A stretch of 45,654 nucleotides of DNA from Candidatus Pelethocola excrementipullorum. GTDB taxonomy: Bacteria > Bacillota > Clostridia > Lachnospirales > Lachnospiraceae. The notes below the pieces were generated by a model. It saw only the letters and a list, made by a program, of their open reading frames with translations. It made no database searches and was not told where the DNA came from. Below are positions 8,353-15,970 of this stretch, piece by piece. The stretch covers positions 1 through 45,654 of the forward strand of contig DVNN01000108.1 in assembly GCA_018714325.1 (NCBI GenBank), in the 5' to 3' direction. Position numbers and translations under genes: made by a program. Every line of letters starts with the position of its first letter. The stretch's first letter is position 1.

Positions 8353-8384
8353 GAATTGCGAGAGCACAAAGTGCGTAGCAATTC
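8353..8384 (-). terminator. Hairpin downstream of the eda-kdgK operon
   Basis: GAATTGC / GCAATTC arms with inner AGCAC/GTGCG-type pairing, followed on the minus strand by TAAAAA. It lies about 57 bases after the kdgK stop and plausibly ends the operon, although the U tract is interrupted. Confidence 0.45.
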
Positions 8385-8440
8385 GTAGGTATCCTTTTTA
8401 TTCAAATAGATTCAACAGTATATCCTGTCAAATGTAGTGA

Positions 8441-9463
8441 TTATCTCTGTACACGTCCTGATCCGTCTCCGCCTGCAAGCTTGGTTACCTCATCCATGGA
8501 AACCATGTTGAAGTCACCTTCGATGGAGTGCTTCAGGCAAGATGCCGCAACTGCGAATTCGATGGTTGACTGAGAATCATAGCCATTCAGGCTAGAGCAG
8601 ATTAAACCGCCACCGAAGCTGTCACCGCCGCCCACACGGTCAACGATGTGCATTTTATATTTTTTACTGAAGAAGTAATCTGTTCCGTCATATAACATAG
8701 CGGACCAGTTATTATCATTGGCAGAGATTGACTCTCTCAATGTGATTGCAACTTTGGAGAATCCAAAACGGTCAGCCAGCTGTTTTGCAACATCTTTGTA
8801 ACCCTCATGGTTTACAGTACCAGTGGTAACATCTGTGTTGGCAGCCTTGATGCCGAATACATCAGATGCATCTTCTTCATTGGCAATGCAGACATCCACA
8901 TATTTGCAGAGCTCAGCCATTACCTGGCCTGCTTTTTCCTTGGACCACAGTTTGTTTCTGTAGTTCAGGTCACAAGAAATTGTGATTCCAAGCTCTTTTG
9001 CCGCTTTACAAGCCTCCAGACAAATTGCTGCCGCTTCGTCATTTAAAGCTGGGGTAATTCCTGTAAAATGGAACCACTCTGCGCCTTCGAAAATGCTCTT
9101 CCAATCAAAGTCAGCAGATGTAGCGGTTGCAATTGCAGAACCTGCACGGTCATAAACAACCTTGGAAGGTCTCTGCGAAGCACCCTTCTCCAGGAAGTAG
9201 ATTCCTACACGGTCACCACCGCGAACGATCTTGGAAGTATCCACTCCATATCTTCTTAAGGAGTTAACTGCAGCCTGACCAATCTCATGTTTCGGAAGTT
9301 TTGTAACAAATGCTGTATCAATTCCGTAGTTTGCCAGTGAAACTGCAACGTTGGCCTCTCCGCCTCCGTATGTGGCACCGAAAGTATCGGTCTGCACGAA
9401 ACGCAGATATCCTTCCGGAACAAGTCTTAACATAATTTCACCAAAAGTAATTACTCTTGCCAT
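8441..9463 (-). CDS. kdgK: 2-dehydro-3-deoxygluconokinase (PfkB family)
   Basis: Phosphorylates KDG to KDPG, the substrate of the aldolase encoded immediately upstream. The 340-residue protein shows GEIMLRL, the GGGEANVAVSLA substrate motif, the ribokinase core, and DRVGGGDS as the anion-hole and catalytic-base loop. It starts 24 bases after eda with AGAGGAG before ATG, so the two form an operon. The genomic link with a KDPG aldolase is the main support for the KDG specificity; the family alone would allow other ketose or gluconate kinases. Confidence 0.88.
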   Translation of the reverse strand: MARVITFGEIMLRLVPEGYLRFVQTDTFGATYGGGEANVAVSLANYGIDTAFVTKLPKHEIGQAAVNSLRRYGVDTSKIVRGGDRVGIYFLEKGASQRPSKVVYDRAGSAIATATSADFDWKSIFEGAEWFHFTGITPALNDEAAAICLEACKAAKELGITISCDLNYRNKLWSKEKAGQVMAELCKYVDVCIANEEDASDVFGIKAANTDVTTGTVNHEGYKDVAKQLADRFGFSKVAITLRESISANDNNWSAMLYDGTDYFFSKKYKMHIVDRVGGGDSFGGGLICSSLNGYDSQSTIEFAVAASCLKHSIEGDFNMVSMDEVTKLAGGDGSGRVQR

Positions 9464-9487
9464 GATTCTATCTCCTCTATCTCTTTC

Positions 9488-10123
9488 TTATCTTATCTCT
9501 TTTACCATCGCTACTGCTTCTTTGGTCAGTTCGGTAATCTTATCGAACTCTCCGGCAGCAATCATATCACCTTTTACCATCCAGCTGCCACCACAGGCAT
9601 AGATCTTATCACAGCTCAGGTAGTCTTTCAGATTCTTAGTGCTTACTCCGCCTGTAGGCATGAATTTAATTCCTACATAAGCTGCAGCCATAGCCTTAAT
9701 TGTGGAAACACCGCCATACTGCTCTGCCGGGAAGAATTTCAGGACTTTCAGTCCGCGTTTTACACCCTGTGCAACTTCTGAGGGAGTTACACAACCTGGC
9801 AGTACCTGGATACCCTTGTCCAGACAGTAGTCCACGATTTCCGGATCAAATCCAGGGCTTACGATAAACTTTGCTCCCGCTGCTACCGCACGGTCAACCT
9901 GATCTGTGGTCAGAACAGTTCCTGCTCCTACCAACATCTCCGGATACTTCTCTGTCATCTTGCGGATGGACTCCTCTGCTGCTGCGGTACGGAAAGTAAC
10001 TTCCGCACATGGAAGCCCTCCATCACAAAGTGCCTTTGCCAACGGCTCAGCATCTTTTACATCATTCAATACAACAACGGGTACAACACCAAATCCTGCA
10101 AGTTGTTCTAAAATTGTGCTCAT
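9488..10123 (-). CDS. eda: 2-keto-3-deoxy-6-phosphogluconate aldolase (class I)
   Basis: Cleaves KDPG to pyruvate and glyceraldehyde-3-phosphate. The 211-residue protein has the canonical elements: CAEVTFRT with the catalytic Glu, VGAGTVLT, SPGFDPE, the Schiff-base Lys in LKFFPAEQ, and MPTGGVS. It is the first gene of a two-gene operon with kdgK, behind a consensus promoter and a KdgR-like operator. AGGAGG precedes the ATG. Neither 6-phosphogluconate dehydratase nor uronate isomerase genes are in the window, so the pathway entry point (uronates or gluconate) cannot be read here. Confidence 0.96.
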   Translation of the reverse strand: MSTILEQLAGFGVVPVVVLNDVKDAEPLAKALCDGGLPCAEVTFRTAAAEESIRKMTEKYPEMLVGAGTVLTTDQVDRAVAAGAKFIVSPGFDPEIVDYCLDKGIQVLPGCVTPSEVAQGVKRGLKVLKFFPAEQYGGVSTIKAMAAAYVGIKFMPTGGVSTKNLKDYLSCDKIYACGGSWMVKGDMIAAGEFDKITELTKEAVAMVKEIR

Positions 10124-10220
10124 AATTTCCTCCTATAGTATTAAATTGTCTGATACATCTGAACTTCATATCTTAATCTTACCCAAGATATTGACTTTTA
10201 CTATTCATTTTCACCTGTTC

Positions 10221-10249
10221 CACATTATGAAACACAATTTCACAATGTG
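10221..10249. promoter_or_regulatory. KdgR/IclR-type operator of eda-kdgK
   Basis: A 29-bp palindrome with half-site CACATTnTGAAA, a 5-base centre, and TTTCAnAATGTG; only the paired position between the two blocks of each arm mismatches. The core TGAAA-N5-TTTCA resembles the known enterobacterial KdgR site. It lies at about +8 to +36 of the predicted start, where a bound repressor would block elongation or clearance. The divergent IclR gene is the obvious candidate regulator. Confidence 0.75.
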
Positions 10250-10262
10250 ATATCTTACCTAA

Positions 10263-10290
10263 ATTATACTACAGTTCTTAATGTTGTCAA
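10263..10290 (-). promoter_or_regulatory. Consensus promoter of eda-kdgK
   Basis: On the minus strand TTGACA (10285-10290) and TATAAT (10263-10268) both match consensus with a 16-base spacer. The predicted start is near 10256, giving a leader of about 130 bases. Confidence 0.8.
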
Positions 10291-10456
10291 GATAAAAATG
10301 ACATTTTTTCTAAAAAGTAGGAATCTGATTGTTCAAGTCATGGAATTCCTAATTTTAAGTTGTCTCTTTCTATGGAAAGTGTTACAATTACGCATAAAGT
10401 CTATTCATACAATCACCCGGTTCACATCTTAATCATCCAAAAAGGCAGGAAATAAT

Positions 10457-11212
10457 ATGGAACAAAAAAACCCAATCCAGGTTGCTGACAGACTGTTTTT
10501 AACACTTGAGACGCTGGCCCAGACAGGTCCGATATCACTGGCAGATCTCAGTCGTCAACTGGAATTAAATAAAAGTACTACACATCGTCTTCTCTGTTCC
10601 CTGATATACATGGGCTATGTAAAACAGGATCCGGAAAACCAGAAGTACGATATGTCATTGAAGCTCTTAACCCTTTCCAACAAGCTGTTAAGCCGGATGG
10701 ACATCCTGGAGCATGTCCGCCCATACCTAAAGGAACTCTCACAGGAAACAGGAGAAACGGTCCACTTCGTCCAGCAGGATGGATTGGATGCCGTGTATAT
10801 CTATAAGGAAGAGTCTTATCAAAACTCCGTCCGCATGGTCTCAAAAGTGGGAAACCGGATTCCCCTCTACTGTTCCGGTGTAGGAAAGGCCATAGCGGCA
10901 GATATGGAAGAATATCAAATTAAATCATTCTGGGATAATAGTAACATACAGAAACTGACCCCCCATACCATCACTGACTTCTCTGCATTTTTACAAAGGA
11001 TTGAAGAAGTCCGGGAAAATGGTTATGCGTTGGATGATGAAGAAAATGAACTAGGTGTCCGGTGTATCGCGGTCAGCATACCCGATTACAGGGGGCGCCC
11101 CAAATATGCGTTCTCCATCTCAGCTCCTGCTGCCCGCATGTCCGATGAGCGGATTCAGGAATTATCCGGCATTGTCCTTAAGGTGAAGGATGAAATACTA
11201 AACACCTTGTAA
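10457..11212 (+). CDS. IclR-family transcriptional regulator (KdgR-like)
   Basis: Probable ligand-responsive repressor of the divergent eda-kdgK operon. The 251 residues comprise an N-terminal winged helix-turn-helix (about 8-70, with LADLSRQLELNKSTTHRLL) and a C-terminal IclR effector domain (about 80-250, with YCSGVGKA and GYALDDEENELGVRCIA). GGCAGGAAATAAT precedes the ATG. Divergent placement and the KdgR-like palindrome in the 333-base gap support the role; KDG or KDPG as inducer is inferred from enterobacterial KdgR. Apart from the promoter and operator, I see no other gene in that gap. Confidence 0.9.
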   Translation: MEQKNPIQVADRLFLTLETLAQTGPISLADLSRQLELNKSTTHRLLCSLIYMGYVKQDPENQKYDMSLKLLTLSNKLLSRMDILEHVRPYLKELSQETGETVHFVQQDGLDAVYIYKEESYQNSVRMVSKVGNRIPLYCSGVGKAIAADMEEYQIKSFWDNSNIQKLTPHTITDFSAFLQRIEEVRENGYALDDEENELGVRCIAVSIPDYRGRPKYAFSISAPAARMSDERIQELSGIVLKVKDEILNTL

Positions 11213-11230
11213 ATAAATACCTTATAATAA

Positions 11231-11276
11231 AAGACGTTGATATTTCAAGATATATTTGAAAATCAACGTCTTCTTT
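11231..11276. terminator. Bidirectional terminator between the iclR-type gene and the epimerase gene
   Basis: AAGACGTTGAT and ATCAACGTCTT arms with an inner TTTCAA / TTGAAA extension, followed by CTTTTTT on the plus strand and preceded by a run of A. It serves two convergent genes. Confidence 0.8.
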
Positions 11277-11283
11277 TTTCCAA

Positions 11284-12162
11284 TCAGCGGATAATCCCAA
11301 TACTCCAATTGTTTTCATATGTCTTTCCGGGCTCCAGGGAAACCAGATTCTCCTGGGTCGTCAACTCTTCCACCACATCCTGTCTGGATGGCAGAGAACT
11401 CCAAGGTTCCAGACAAACAAAGGGCGCCTCTTTCCCAGGTGTATGCCAAATCCCAAAATAAGGAAGCTCGGGAAATTCCAGACGGATGGACGATCCCCCT
11501 TTTCGACACTTGAGCTCCACGGATTTCCCAACATTCTTTAGTACAATGGCGTCATCATCAAACATTCCATGATGCAAATCCAGAGATTGACCTTCTCCCA
11601 GTTCAAAGGCCTCTTCCGTTCCATCCACAAAGCAGGCTTCTGAGAATCCAACCCTTACCGGCTCTATTCCATCTTCAAATTCCAGATAATAGTCTGTGAA
11701 TTCTACTCCCTCCTGATTTGGTACCCGAAAGCCCGGATGACCACCGATACCAAAATACATCTGCTTCTCATCCCGGTTCATCACCTCGTAAGCGATACAG
11801 ATCTTACTTTCTTCCAGATGGTACCGGATCCAAAGGGAAAATGTAAATGGATACGATTTCTTCGTCTCATCATCGCTGTCCAGGCGAAAGATTATGTAGT
11901 CCTCTCCCTGATCTTCCACAGTCATTTCTCTTACCTTTACAAATCCATGGATTTCCATATGGTATTTCGTACCCTCGTACGTATAGCTTTTGTCAGTCAT
12001 CCTCCCAATATAAGGAAACAGGTTCGGAGCCTGTCCCTTCCAGAACTTTTCATCCCCCTGCCACAGATACTCCGATCCATCTGCAGCCTTCAGCGAACGT
12101 ATCTGACCTCCTAGCGAATCGATCTCCACTGATATTTTGTCATTACCAATACGGTACTGCAT
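11284..12162 (-). CDS. Aldose 1-epimerase (mutarotase) family protein
   Basis: Likely interconverts sugar anomers in the cytoplasm. The 292-residue length and layout match the LacX/YeaD-like branch of the galactose-mutarotase superfamily: GGQIRSLK near the N-terminus, NLFPYIGRM, the HGFVK catalytic-His segment, and GGHPGFRVP. It is monocistronic behind a near-consensus promoter with a partial palindrome over the -10. Substrate cannot be read from sequence; nearby NagB and Entner-Doudoroff genes suggest general carbohydrate use. Confidence 0.87.
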   Translation of the reverse strand: MQYRIGNDKISVEIDSLGGQIRSLKAADGSEYLWQGDEKFWKGQAPNLFPYIGRMTDKSYTYEGTKYHMEIHGFVKVREMTVEDQGEDYIIFRLDSDDETKKSYPFTFSLWIRYHLEESKICIAYEVMNRDEKQMYFGIGGHPGFRVPNQEGVEFTDYYLEFEDGIEPVRVGFSEACFVDGTEEAFELGEGQSLDLHHGMFDDDAIVLKNVGKSVELKCRKGGSSIRLEFPELPYFGIWHTPGKEAPFVCLEPWSSLPSRQDVVEELTTQENLVSLEPGKTYENNWSIGIIR

Positions 12163-12237
12163 CTTTTATCCCTCCACTATTCCAGATTATCTGGGGGGCA
12201 TATCCCCACACGTTAAAACAATTGGTATCTATCTAAG

Positions 12238-12266
12238 ATAATACCGCTTCCCCTTGGCTATGTCAA
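12238..12266 (-). promoter_or_regulatory. Promoter of the epimerase gene with overlapping palindrome
   Basis: On the minus strand TTGACA (12261-12266) and TATTAT (12238-12243) are 17 bases apart. An inverted repeat GGTAT-C-TATCT-A-AGATA-ATACC at 12224-12245 covers the -10, a placement typical of a repressor site. The rest of the 326-base gap before nagB is AT-rich with no other gene seen. Confidence 0.65.
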
Positions 12267-12488
12267 AATTTTTTTACGCCCTTTTCCTTTATATATAACA
12301 GTTACAATTTGCATATTATTGGCACAATCTATGACTGCTACTTGCTTTTTTTCTTCTAATTTGGTACAGTGTTTTTGGAAATATTTTTTATTAAATAATA
12401 CATATAGAAAATAATTTTTATAACTTTAGCGCAGGGGATCGACAAACAATCGAATTCGGTGCCAAAGGGGAAGCGAAAGGTGAATGAT

Positions 12489-13217
12489 ATGCTTAGAATT
12501 TTAAAAGGAAACGACTATGGTGACATGAGCCGTATTGCTGCAAATGTGATTTTTGCTCAGATTACGCTGAAACCGGACTCTGTTCTGGGACTGGCAACAG
12601 GCTCCACTCCTATCGGAGCATACGAACAACTGATTAAGTATTATGAAGAAGGGAATCTGGATTTCTCTCATGTAACCTCTGTAAACTTAGACGAATACCG
12701 CGGTTTGGATGATACCAGTGACCAAAGCTATCGCTATTTCATGAATAAGTATTTATTTGATCATGTCAATATTAATCTGGAAAAAACCAATGTTCCAGAC
12801 GGTAAGGAGTCCGATGCTGCTAGGGAATGTCTCCGTTACGATAATCTGATTGAGAATCTGGGCGGAATTGATCTTCAACTTCTGGGGCTTGGAAACAATG
12901 GGCATATTGGTTTCAATGAACCCGGCCAGGTATTTGAAAAAGGAACCCACTGTGTGGATCTGGCAGAAAGCACCATAGAGGCCAACTCCCGCTTCTTCAA
13001 CAGCATTGACGAAGTTCCCACTCAGGCTTATACCATGGGCATCGGAAATATTATGTCCGCCGATAAAATCCTGATTGTTGTGAGCGGCGAAGGAAAAGCC
13101 GATATTGTGAAAGAGGCATTCTTCGGACCAATCACCCCACAGGTTCCCGCTTCTATCCTTCAGCTACATAAAGATGTAACTCTGGTAGGCGACGAAGCCG
13201 CCTTGTCTAAAATTTAA
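12489..13217 (+). CDS. nagB: Glucosamine-6-phosphate deaminase
   Basis: Converts glucosamine-6-phosphate to fructose-6-phosphate and ammonia, feeding amino sugars into glycolysis. The 242 residues match B. subtilis NagB in length. Visible motifs are GLATGSTP (phosphate binding), VNLDEYRG (catalytic Asp), and the active-site segment GLGNNGHIGFNEP. The ORF track starts ten residues early; AAAGGTGA before the ATG at 12489 and family length favour MLRILKG. No nagA or amino-sugar transporter is adjacent, so the gene stands alone between a promoter-rich gap and a terminator. Confidence 0.96.
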   Translation: MLRILKGNDYGDMSRIAANVIFAQITLKPDSVLGLATGSTPIGAYEQLIKYYEEGNLDFSHVTSVNLDEYRGLDDTSDQSYRYFMNKYLFDHVNINLEKTNVPDGKESDAARECLRYDNLIENLGGIDLQLLGLGNNGHIGFNEPGQVFEKGTHCVDLAESTIEANSRFFNSIDEVPTQAYTMGIGNIMSADKILIVVSGEGKADIVKEAFFGPITPQVPASILQLHKDVTLVGDEAALSKI

Positions 13218-13232
13218 TTAAGAAGAAGATAC

Positions 13233-13310
13233 AGCACCTGCTTTATAGAATGGATATCACTTGCTAAAGAAGAAGATTGCCATCCATGTTCTATAAAGAG
13301 GTGCTTTTTG
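13233..13310 (+). terminator. nagB terminator
   Basis: AGCACCTGCTTTATAGAA pairs with TTCTATAAAGAGGTGCT with one bulge per arm, followed by TTTTTG. The loop is long (about 40 bases) and itself partly paired. A second hairpin (about 13390-13427) lies between this and the next promoter in the 303-base gap. Confidence 0.75.
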
Positions 13311-13457
13311 TTTCAACCTCAAACAGATCGTCTGAAAATCACTCTCAAAACAATAGAATTCTGTAATATTATAAACCAGCCAACGATAAAGTAAGATATT
13401 AGGGAGAATGTCCCCAATTTCTTTACTATAAAAATACTTTAATTATAAAAGTAGTTC

Positions 13458-13486
13458 TTGCGTTACATAATAATTAGTTGTATAAT
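13458..13486 (+). promoter_or_regulatory. Promoter of the efflux operon
   Basis: TTGCGT and TATAAT are separated by 17 bases. Inverted AATTAGT (13472-13478) and ACTAATT (13490-13496) flank the -10, a candidate operator. AAGGAGG of the first gene lies about 13 bases after the predicted start. Confidence 0.6.
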
Positions 13487-13520
13487 TGTACTAATTTATT
13501 AATACAAGGAGGTGAGTAAT

Positions 13521-14222
13521 ATGCCCTCATTGATTCGTATGGAGAATATTTATAAGGTATATAACCCTGGAGAGAATGAAGTTCGAGCGCTGGATGGTGT
13601 AGATCTGGATATTCAGGAAGGGGAGTTTGTTGCAATTATCGGACATTCCGGATCAGGGAAATCGACCTTGATGAATATGATCGGATGTTTGGATGAACCA
13701 ACGACCGGTACATATTATTTACATGGAAAAAATGTTCTAGGTATGTCAGACAATGAGTTATCAGAAGTACGTAATGAAGAAATTGGGTTTATCTTTCAGG
13801 GATTTAACCTGATTCCCAATCTGGATGCTATTGGAAATGTGGAACTGCCTTTGATTTATCGTGGCCTAGAGAGAAAGGAGCGCAAGGAATTGTCCAAGCA
13901 TGCTCTGCATCTGGTGGGATTGTCCTCCCGTCTGGATCACAAACCCTCAGAGATGTCAGGCGGTCAACAGCAGCGTGTGGCCGTAGCCCGCGCTATCGCT
14001 GCAGAACCCCCTGTAATACTGGCCGATGAGCCTACGGGTAACCTGGATTCCCATTCTACCAAAGAGATTATGAGTATTTTGAAACGCCTTCATGCGGCTG
14101 GTAAAACAGTAATTATTATCACCCATGATACCGATATTGCGGAACAGGCACATCGCGTCATTGCTATCAAGGATGGCAAAATCATCAAGGATACAAAAAA
14201 CACAGGAGGAACACCATCATGA
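13521..14222 (+). CDS. ABC transporter ATP-binding protein (MacB/LolD type)
   Basis: Energises the efflux or lipoprotein-type complex formed with the adaptor and permease that follow. The 233-residue protein contains Walker A GHSGSGKST, the Q-loop FIFQGFNL, signature MSGGQQQRVAVARA, Walker B VILADEPTGNLD, and the H-loop THD. The ORF track begins at an upstream GTG, but AAGGAGG sits over that codon and is well spaced for the ATG at 13521. The stop overlaps the adaptor start by 4 bases (ATGA), showing translational coupling. Confidence 0.95.
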   Translation: MPSLIRMENIYKVYNPGENEVRALDGVDLDIQEGEFVAIIGHSGSGKSTLMNMIGCLDEPTTGTYYLHGKNVLGMSDNELSEVRNEEIGFIFQGFNLIPNLDAIGNVELPLIYRGLERKERKELSKHALHLVGLSSRLDHKPSEMSGGQQQRVAVARAIAAEPPVILADEPTGNLDSHSTKEIMSILKRLHAAGKTVIIITHDTDIAEQAHRVIAIKDGKIIKDTKNTGGTPS

Positions 14223-15955
14223 AAAACCCCAAAAATGAGGCACCGGAATTATCGGAAGATATTCTGCCCACCGATACAGAGCCTTATGAACCCCCAACAA
14301 CTCCGTCCTCGACGCCACCGGCAAAAAAGAAGAAAAAGCTCCCCGGCTGGGTAATTCTTCCTATTATCGGCGTGCTGGCACTGATTGGCGTTTTAATGTC
14401 CATGTTATTCAAACCAGCTAAGACGGCCACAGCACTCACCGTGGTCTCCACACAAAAGGGAGATGTCGCAGAGGAATATACAACTTCGGGAAACGTGGAA
14501 AGCGAACTGACCAAAACCTTCTACTCTCCTGTGAATGCTAACGTGGATACCTTTAATGCCGTAGTGGGACAGTCAGTAAAAGAGGGGGACTTACTCGTTT
14601 CCTTTGACACCAGTGATCTGGAGAAAAACAACCAACAGTCACAGCTGAATCTGGATGCTGCTAAAGCAGGCAATCAAAGCACCATCGAGCAGGCTGATCA
14701 AAGCGCTTCCATCGCTGCTCAGACTCAGGCTAATATGGATCAGCAGATTGCCAACACCAGACAAAAGGTACGTGACAAACAGGCTGAGGTTAATCAGTTG
14801 ATTGATGAGGCAAATCAGGAAGAGGATAGTACTTCTAATGCGTACACGAATTATGAAAGCCAAAGAAAACAAATGCAGGATTCTGTCAATACCTTAAAGA
14901 GTAAATGTGATACTGCGAAAAATGATTTAGATACTAATTCTATTAAGCAGAATGACTTAGATGCTACATTAAGAACAGAACAGACAAAATTAGACACTTT
15001 CCCTTCTGACGGTTCAGAAAACGAAAAAAAAGAAATCATTGACAATATAACAAAGTTACATACTGATATCGCAGAAGCAAAAAATGAGAGAATCTCATTT
15101 CAATCAACTTATGATAAAAACGTAAGCGATTATAATGATGCTTTAAATGATTTATCTAGTTTTACATTTACAGGAACACCTGGTACAGCCACCCAAAAGC
15201 TTGCCACTGCCCAGGCAGAGCTTTCTTCCTTGCAGTCTGCTCTGGAGCAGCAGGAAGCCAGCTCCTCTTCTTCTCCTACTGCCAAGATAACAGATGGTCA
15301 GTACAAGAGCATGGGTATTCAAGAGGATCTGGCCGAACTTGCCAAACTGTCAGCCGAAGAGCTGGTGGAATTAGGAAAAAAAGGAATTCATGCCGACTTC
15401 AACGGTGTTATCTCCAATGTACAGTCCGCGGAAGGAACTGCGGCCATGCAGGGTGCTGCATTATTCACCCTGGTGAGCAATTCCGATGTCAGTGTCAAGT
15501 TGGAGGTTCCCTCCGGTGACTTCGATAAGTTGAAAATCGGAAACAAGGCTAACATTAAAATCGGCGAATACACTTATAAAGGAACTTTGACCTCCATCGA
15601 CAAGATCGCTACCACAAACCTAAAAGGTAATCCGGTCATCGGTGCAAAGGTACATATCGACAATCCGGACGCGAACATCTACATCGGTGTTACCGCAAAG
15701 GTCACCTTGTCCGTAGCAGAATCCAAGAATGTACTCTGTCTCTCCAACGAGGTTGTAAATACAGGAACCGACGGAGACTTCGTATATGTAATCCGTGATG
15801 GCGAAGTAAAGAAACAGGTGGTAGAACTTGGAATCGCATCCAACAGCACGGTAGAGATTAAAAGCGGGCTGAAAGAGGGTGACGAGGTCATCACAGATGT
15901 AACCAGCACTCTGGAAGAAGGCATGAAAGCCATCGGCGTAGCCTCAGCAAACTAA
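14219..15955 (+). CDS. HlyD/MacA-like membrane fusion protein (efflux adaptor)
   Basis: Extracytoplasmic adaptor linking an ABC efflux pump to its substrates in the wall space. The 578 residues run: Pro/Thr-rich N-terminus with a Lys cluster, one membrane segment (about 40-62), first half of the lipoyl domain (about 98-135), a long Gln/Asn/Lys-rich coiled coil (about 135-340), second lipoyl half (about 390-430), then beta-barrel and membrane-proximal domains. Codons for about residues 207-319 are visibly more AT-rich than those either side, so part of the coiled coil may have been exchanged. It is followed 15 bases later by the permease gene. Confidence 0.92.
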   Translation: MKNPKNEAPELSEDILPTDTEPYEPPTTPSSTPPAKKKKKLPGWVILPIIGVLALIGVLMSMLFKPAKTATALTVVSTQKGDVAEEYTTSGNVESELTKTFYSPVNANVDTFNAVVGQSVKEGDLLVSFDTSDLEKNNQQSQLNLDAAKAGNQSTIEQADQSASIAAQTQANMDQQIANTRQKVRDKQAEVNQLIDEANQEEDSTSNAYTNYESQRKQMQDSVNTLKSKCDTAKNDLDTNSIKQNDLDATLRTEQTKLDTFPSDGSENEKKEIIDNITKLHTDIAEAKNERISFQSTYDKNVSDYNDALNDLSSFTFTGTPGTATQKLATAQAELSSLQSALEQQEASSSSSPTAKITDGQYKSMGIQEDLAELAKLSAEELVELGKKGIHADFNGVISNVQSAEGTAAMQGAALFTLVSNSDVSVKLEVPSGDFDKLKIGNKANIKIGEYTYKGTLTSIDKIATTNLKGNPVIGAKVHIDNPDANIYIGVTAKVTLSVAESKNVLCLSNEVVNTGTDGDFVYVIRDGEVKKQVVELGIASNSTVEIKSGLKEGDEVITDVTSTLEEGMKAIGVASAN

Positions 15956-15970
15956 CGAAAGGATATTGAT

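Noticed and set aside
12420-12488. Possible riboswitch or ribozyme before nagB (AGCGCAGGGG...GGAAGCGAAAGG)
   Set aside because: I could not match it to glmS or any known aptamer core; stems are weak.
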